From Ophiura sarsii (taxonomy: Eukaryota; Echinodermata; Ophiuroidea; Amphilepidida; Ophiuridae): a DNA stretch of 64,000 nt. The DNA is taken from the NCBI GenBank assembly GCA_035610835.1, contig CM069450.1, positions 27,959,503 to 28,023,502 of the forward strand, in the 5' to 3' direction. The notes beneath the pieces were generated by a model. The model was not told the origin of the DNA. It worked only from the letters and a program-made list of their open reading frames with translations, and ran no database searches. Below are positions 55,801 through 61,600 of this stretch, piece by piece (within the stretch, counting starts at the first letter, position 1; every line of letters starts with the position of its first letter). Both the position numbers and the translations under genes were made by a program.

Positions 55801-58800
55801 AAGAAGCCATCTGGGAGAGGGATTGAGCAACCTTTTTTGAACAAGACAGGAGGACTAAGATTTCAGCTCACACACACCTTGGACAGCGCGCTTCAGGGTA
55901 TTCCAAGCCATCTTGTGATGAAGAGTGATGGTTCACCTGCAACGTAGCAGTTGTCAAAAGTAAGTTCCAGTATTAATTTTAATGTATCAATTTAGTTTTA
56001 AACTACTGGATGACTGATAGCATTCATCTGGGGTCTATATCTTACAGTGGTTCTGATTGGTTTATTACAAGATGTACTCATATGAATAGCCAATTCAAAT
56101 GCAGCTTGTAAAATGTTTCACTCCCATCTTTATCAGGAATACAATTATTCTAACAATGTCTCTCATTGGAGCAATAAATGATGTCCCTATCTTTTTAACC
56201 AATCGGCCGGTAGTTCTCAGGGGGTTAATACATACCTGGAATATTGAATTCTTGTGCTGCTTTACTGATCTTCTTATTCCTCTTGGCAACGGTATCACGA
56301 TGTTGCTATATTAAAACAAAGTATCATATAGGATTCTTTGAAAATCTGGCCAAATAACTCCCTAATAGATCATGTTTTATTTTAAAAAAAAGGTATACCA
56401 CATGAACTACAGTTGATAATGGTAGTCATTCTTTATGAATTGACATTTAGAACACTCCAAGGCCAAGGGAAAAACCTGTTTTTCATGCCCAACCGACCCC
56501 TAATTTTTTGAATTTGAGAAATTTGATTTTCAAAATTGTTTTTAAATTGTTTTGACAATTTTCGAACAATTTTGATTTTTTTCCCCCAAATATTTTGAAA
56601 ATTATATTTTGATTTGTTTTAAAAAGAAAATTGAAAAATTGAAGAAGAAAAAAATTGAAATTAAAATTGAATATTTTTACAAAAATGTAAAAACAAAACA
56701 AAACCTGAGATGCCAAAAAATGTGTAGAACTTTATTTTCTTATTGCCTAAAGGAAAAAACATGTACATACAAAGGGAAGATTTTAATAGAGCTAAAATGA
56801 AGTAAAAGCTCTCAATATTACCGGTACATCACAATGTTACTGTTAAAAGGTATCAAATGAGGCCGAAGGCCGAATGAGATATAGCACGCCACCACAGGTA
56901 TTTTCCGTATTGTGTGAACATGCAGAGGATATTTAATTTATCGTTTAGAGGCCCCAAAATAGAAAAAGAATGGTATTTAAAACTCAAGTTTACTATAAAA
57001 CTTCTCGATGTTTTCGCTGTAAAACCAGTGCAGTATTATGGATTTACGCGATTGCTTTACCGATCATAAACGCAAAAGCGTGTAAACCGAGGCGTGCCAA
57101 TAGTCCTAAATCTTGCCATCCTAAAAGCTCACCTTTTCTTCCTGTTCCAATTTTCCTTGTTGCACCAAAAGTCCGGATTTCTCCGTCCTGATCCGATCGA
57201 CATCTTGCCTTGACTTACCGATCTGTTTCTCATACTAACAAAGGAAGAATTTCAAGTGAAATATTATTAATTGGATTTCCTTTTATGATTTAGTAAGTTA
57301 GATTTATAGATTTTTAAGTCCAGGAAAGTCTTTCCTGATACTGTAAAACAAGTTAATTTCGCGAGCAATTTGATTTCGCGAATTTCGCGAGAGGCTCAAA
57401 TTCGCGAAATTATATATCCGCGAATTAAAGGTAGATGACCCGATCACATTTCCGTAACACAGAATTATTTCAAACATACGGAGATTTTCATATCATATGA
57501 AAGCTCGTATTTTTCTCATCATCATACTGAAATTTGACGGCCTAAATCAGTATAATTACGGAGAAATCGATGAAATACCGTCGAATTATCGCAAATGGTG
57601 GTAACCACCGATATCGTTTGTGTACTACTCAATGGGTACAGTTCACAGCATCTTGTGCGTCTAAAATAAGAACCATAGAGCTATGCAACTCAAACTTTGG
57701 AACACGACTTTTTTAAGGATGACCTTTCATGTAGAATAGAAAAATTCAAGTTTAAAATCGGAATGTGATCGGGTCATCTACCTTTAATGTGTGTGAAGAT
57801 GATAGTTATGGTAGAAATTTCAGATTCGCGAAATTAAGTTACCGCGAACTAGTGATGATTAGCAATTCGGGAAAAAAAGTTGCAGCGAAATTAACTTGTT
57901 TTACAGTAAGTCAAACATCATTATAATAGAAAAAGAAATATGTGTAAATATTTGAAGAAAAAAATAAATCGCATAATATTGCTTTAAGAGCTGAAGAGGA
58001 TATCTTAAGCCATATTCTCTTCCTCACACTTCTTGGGTTGGGACACCTTGAATAAGTGCTGAAGACATTGACATTTCTCAACATTGCAAGGAGGAGAGGA
58101 TGTTAGTTTATTGTTGTTAACAAGTTAGTGTTTCAAGACTATTTTACAGGATTGTAGCACCCTTCTTATTATTAAGACCACATTTTCACGAATGCCAAAA
58201 ATGTGACTACAATATGAATACCAACATTCTTTTTTGAACTTTTCATTTTGAAATGGGTTGGAAAATCAAAGGGGTATATTTCATATTAATTAAGTAAAAA
58301 AAGTGTTTCTCATATTTGCATGCATAACTGCTGTTCTTCATAAGGCAAAAAAAAAAGGTTTGTCTCAGAAACATTTTGCAAAAAAGCGAGGTGCTGTGCG
58401 ATTTATTTTTTATTTTTTAGAGAATAAGCTATGAGGTAGGCGATTTTGTTTTTTTAACCATCCATGTTTAATTTGACCTTTACATAGAGGACTATCTATG
58501 GGACAAAAGACCATACGCTTGTCGGCGATAAGCTTTGAGATGAATTTGCTGGTTTCCAAATGAATGCATATAATGTGTGTGTTGATTCAAACTTACAGAG
58601 AACAAAAAAACCAAAACAAAAAAAAGAGCTTATTTTACATACCTATGCTGCAGGATTCTGAGACAATTTCTTTTTTGTGGCCTCATTATACAAATGTTAT
58701 TCAAACCTGTTTGAGCGATTTCTGCTTTTCTTTCAGCGTATCTTGATGCTCTCGGTAAATTCTGCGCAGTTCATCCAAGGGACCTAGGATATAATATAAA

Positions 58801-61565
58801 TATTTTTTCTTGCATTAGCCTTAACACTTTTCACGCGGCTGCAGACGACATTCCAAAATGTCACAAAATGTTTCAAAAATGTCAAAATTAATTCATTTCA
58901 TCATCATATTTGGAATCACCATGAGAAATGCATTGAAATAAGTGCAAACATGCCTAATATTGGTTCAGTATTCCTTGAGATAGACCTTGAAAGTTTCTGT
59001 AAAATCTGTTTTGTATATATATGTGGTATTTAAAACAAATAGCCTCGTGGAAAGTGTTGATCATATGAACATGATAGGCAAGGCTCAAGATAACAGGTTT
59101 TTTTACCGGGAGCTACATTTTGTCAAAAGTAGCGCCCGGATCATGGTATTGACTGAGAACTGGGAGCTACTTTCAGTCTACCGGGAGCTGATTTAAAAAA
59201 ATTAAATCCCAGCGTTGCAGCATTGTAAACTCGAAATATGATGTATTGGGCAAGCTTCTCAATAGTCAACGGGCGCTGGTTTGGACAAAATATCAGCGCT
59301 CGGTTATTTATTTTTCAGCATTACCGGGCGCTGTGGCAGAAGGACCGAGGGGTGAAAATGGCCCAGCGCCCGCTTATCTAAATAATAATAATAATAAATT
59401 ACATTTATTAAGCGCATAATACAAAAGTTTCGATGCGCTGTACAATATAAACATAAAAAGCATTTTTAAAAAGCACACACAAAATATACAAGTGTGCTCA
59501 TAGGAATAAAAAGTACAATGAGATTATAAAACTATAAGCATAGAGGAACACTGGCAAGAGTCAGTTCATCTTGAGCCTTGGATGTAGGACATATTCATGT
59601 GAAGGCATCCTTTTATCAGCAGCAGGACTCTTCTGATGACTGACTTGCATATGTACTTAAAGGCATATTATGCGATCTTTTCCAGGGGGCGCCCTCTATC
59701 CTTGATTTTTTGTTTGAAAGTAGATTTTCTTGTAAATAAACTGTCAGCTAGCAGACAATCTATTTTCAACCCTTAAAAACCTAATAATTAGTAATTAGGA
59801 ATCATATCGCTCTGTAACTCAGAATATATTTATGATTTATGATCAGAAATGTAAGTCTGCAAGAAAATCTACTTTCTAAAATAAATCATGGGTAGAGGGT
59901 ACGCCTTTAACTGATCATTGTTAATAAAAGTATAATAACTGCGTATCAGTTGTTTAGAGGTAACTGGGAAGAATCAAATTATGTTCAATTTGGAACCAAG
60001 GAATTGCATGAGGGGCTTAGTTTTAAAGTACAATGTTTTGATTCGTCACAGTAACTGCCAAAACCATTGATCAAAGTCATTATACTGATTCAAAAACATC
60101 AATTAAAATTGTCATTAATGATACTGACGTGACTTGTACAGGGTGAATCATAAAAACTGCAATAGTGGAAAGAAGCCATCTTGTTTTAAAAACTAAGTTG
60201 AAGATTGAATTTTTTTCAACGTTATAAGAATACCTTATTTATTACTAAATTACGAAAAATCCGTTTGACTTCATTTTTTCACACAAAAAAAGGATTAAAT
60301 ATGCCATTCTTGTAACGTTTGAAAAGTTTTAAAATTCATTTTGGTTTTGAAAACAAAATGGCTTCTTTCCACTATTGCAGTCTTTTTGACTCACCCTGTA
60401 GTTTAACAATGCTACCCATTACAAATTGATCTGTCTGGTCGAAAAAATCATGAAAACGAATCACTCACGTGTCAAGTAACTACTGCGTTGTGCAAATACG
60501 CCATGCATTTGTGGCATAACGCAAGCTTGTTTTTTTGATTGAACTCTATAAAATATATGGGGGTGACTAATGTCTGCATACAGTAGGAGTAAAGAACGGT
60601 ATTTGAGCGGTGCTTTCAACTTATTAAATTGAATCGAAACGCGAAATAGTCAACAGGAGACAGTTGAATCTTGATTTTCAACAGTCGGTTTTATGTGCGA
60701 CTTTCTGCATGGAGTTTATTAATGATGAACTGATTTTTAAAATTTTAAATATTTCATTCACAAAACGCATTTGTTGTAAGCCCAAATCTCTTATATTCGG
60801 CGCTGTGATTGGCCAATAATAATAAACAGTTAGCGACGGCGATATAAACCGTAGCCTGATTGGTCCATATATCGCAACACATAACAACGGGGAATCCCCC
60901 GATAATCTGAAATACCGTAACACCAAAAACAGCTGGTGTGTGAATTATTTAGATTAAAGGCATACTACCGGCCTTACGTTACTGAGCGATAGTAAAATAT
61001 ATCGTTTTCCTTTGTTTGATTGTACTTTATTATCACAGAATGATCTATAATCCAAGATATTTTAAGATTAACATATGAGGCCAAAGAGTTGTGTTGCCCT
61101 CAAAAGGGACAAATTGGGAAGGTCGGTCGGTTGGATATTGTTTTTATTTGATTTATTCTGACTGATTAAATTCCCATGAAAAAGTATATTGTGTAGTCCC
61201 TACGTTTAATTCTTTTTTAAAGACAAAGGACACCTCTTGGTAATTTCATTTGGCAATTTACTAGCAATTTATACCTGCATAACTGGTTAAGTATTTCAAG
61301 ACAAATTCTTTTTTCTTTTGCATTTTATTAACCCTAACCCCCCTCAAAAATACTACTTCTAGGCCTATCTCAAAGCGCATGTGCGAACAGTTTTCGATGA
61401 CGTAATACCAGGCCTATATATAGTGAGCATTATACACTGTAGTTGAGGGTCATGGCTTAGTGGGTGGGACGCCACTTGTTCATTTTTGGTGGAAAATTGT
61501 AAGATTTTTGAAAATGTCTGTTCATCAGTGACCCAAATTTGTATGAATTTTGGGGTCGGTCGCGT

Positions 61566-61600
<35 letters not shown>

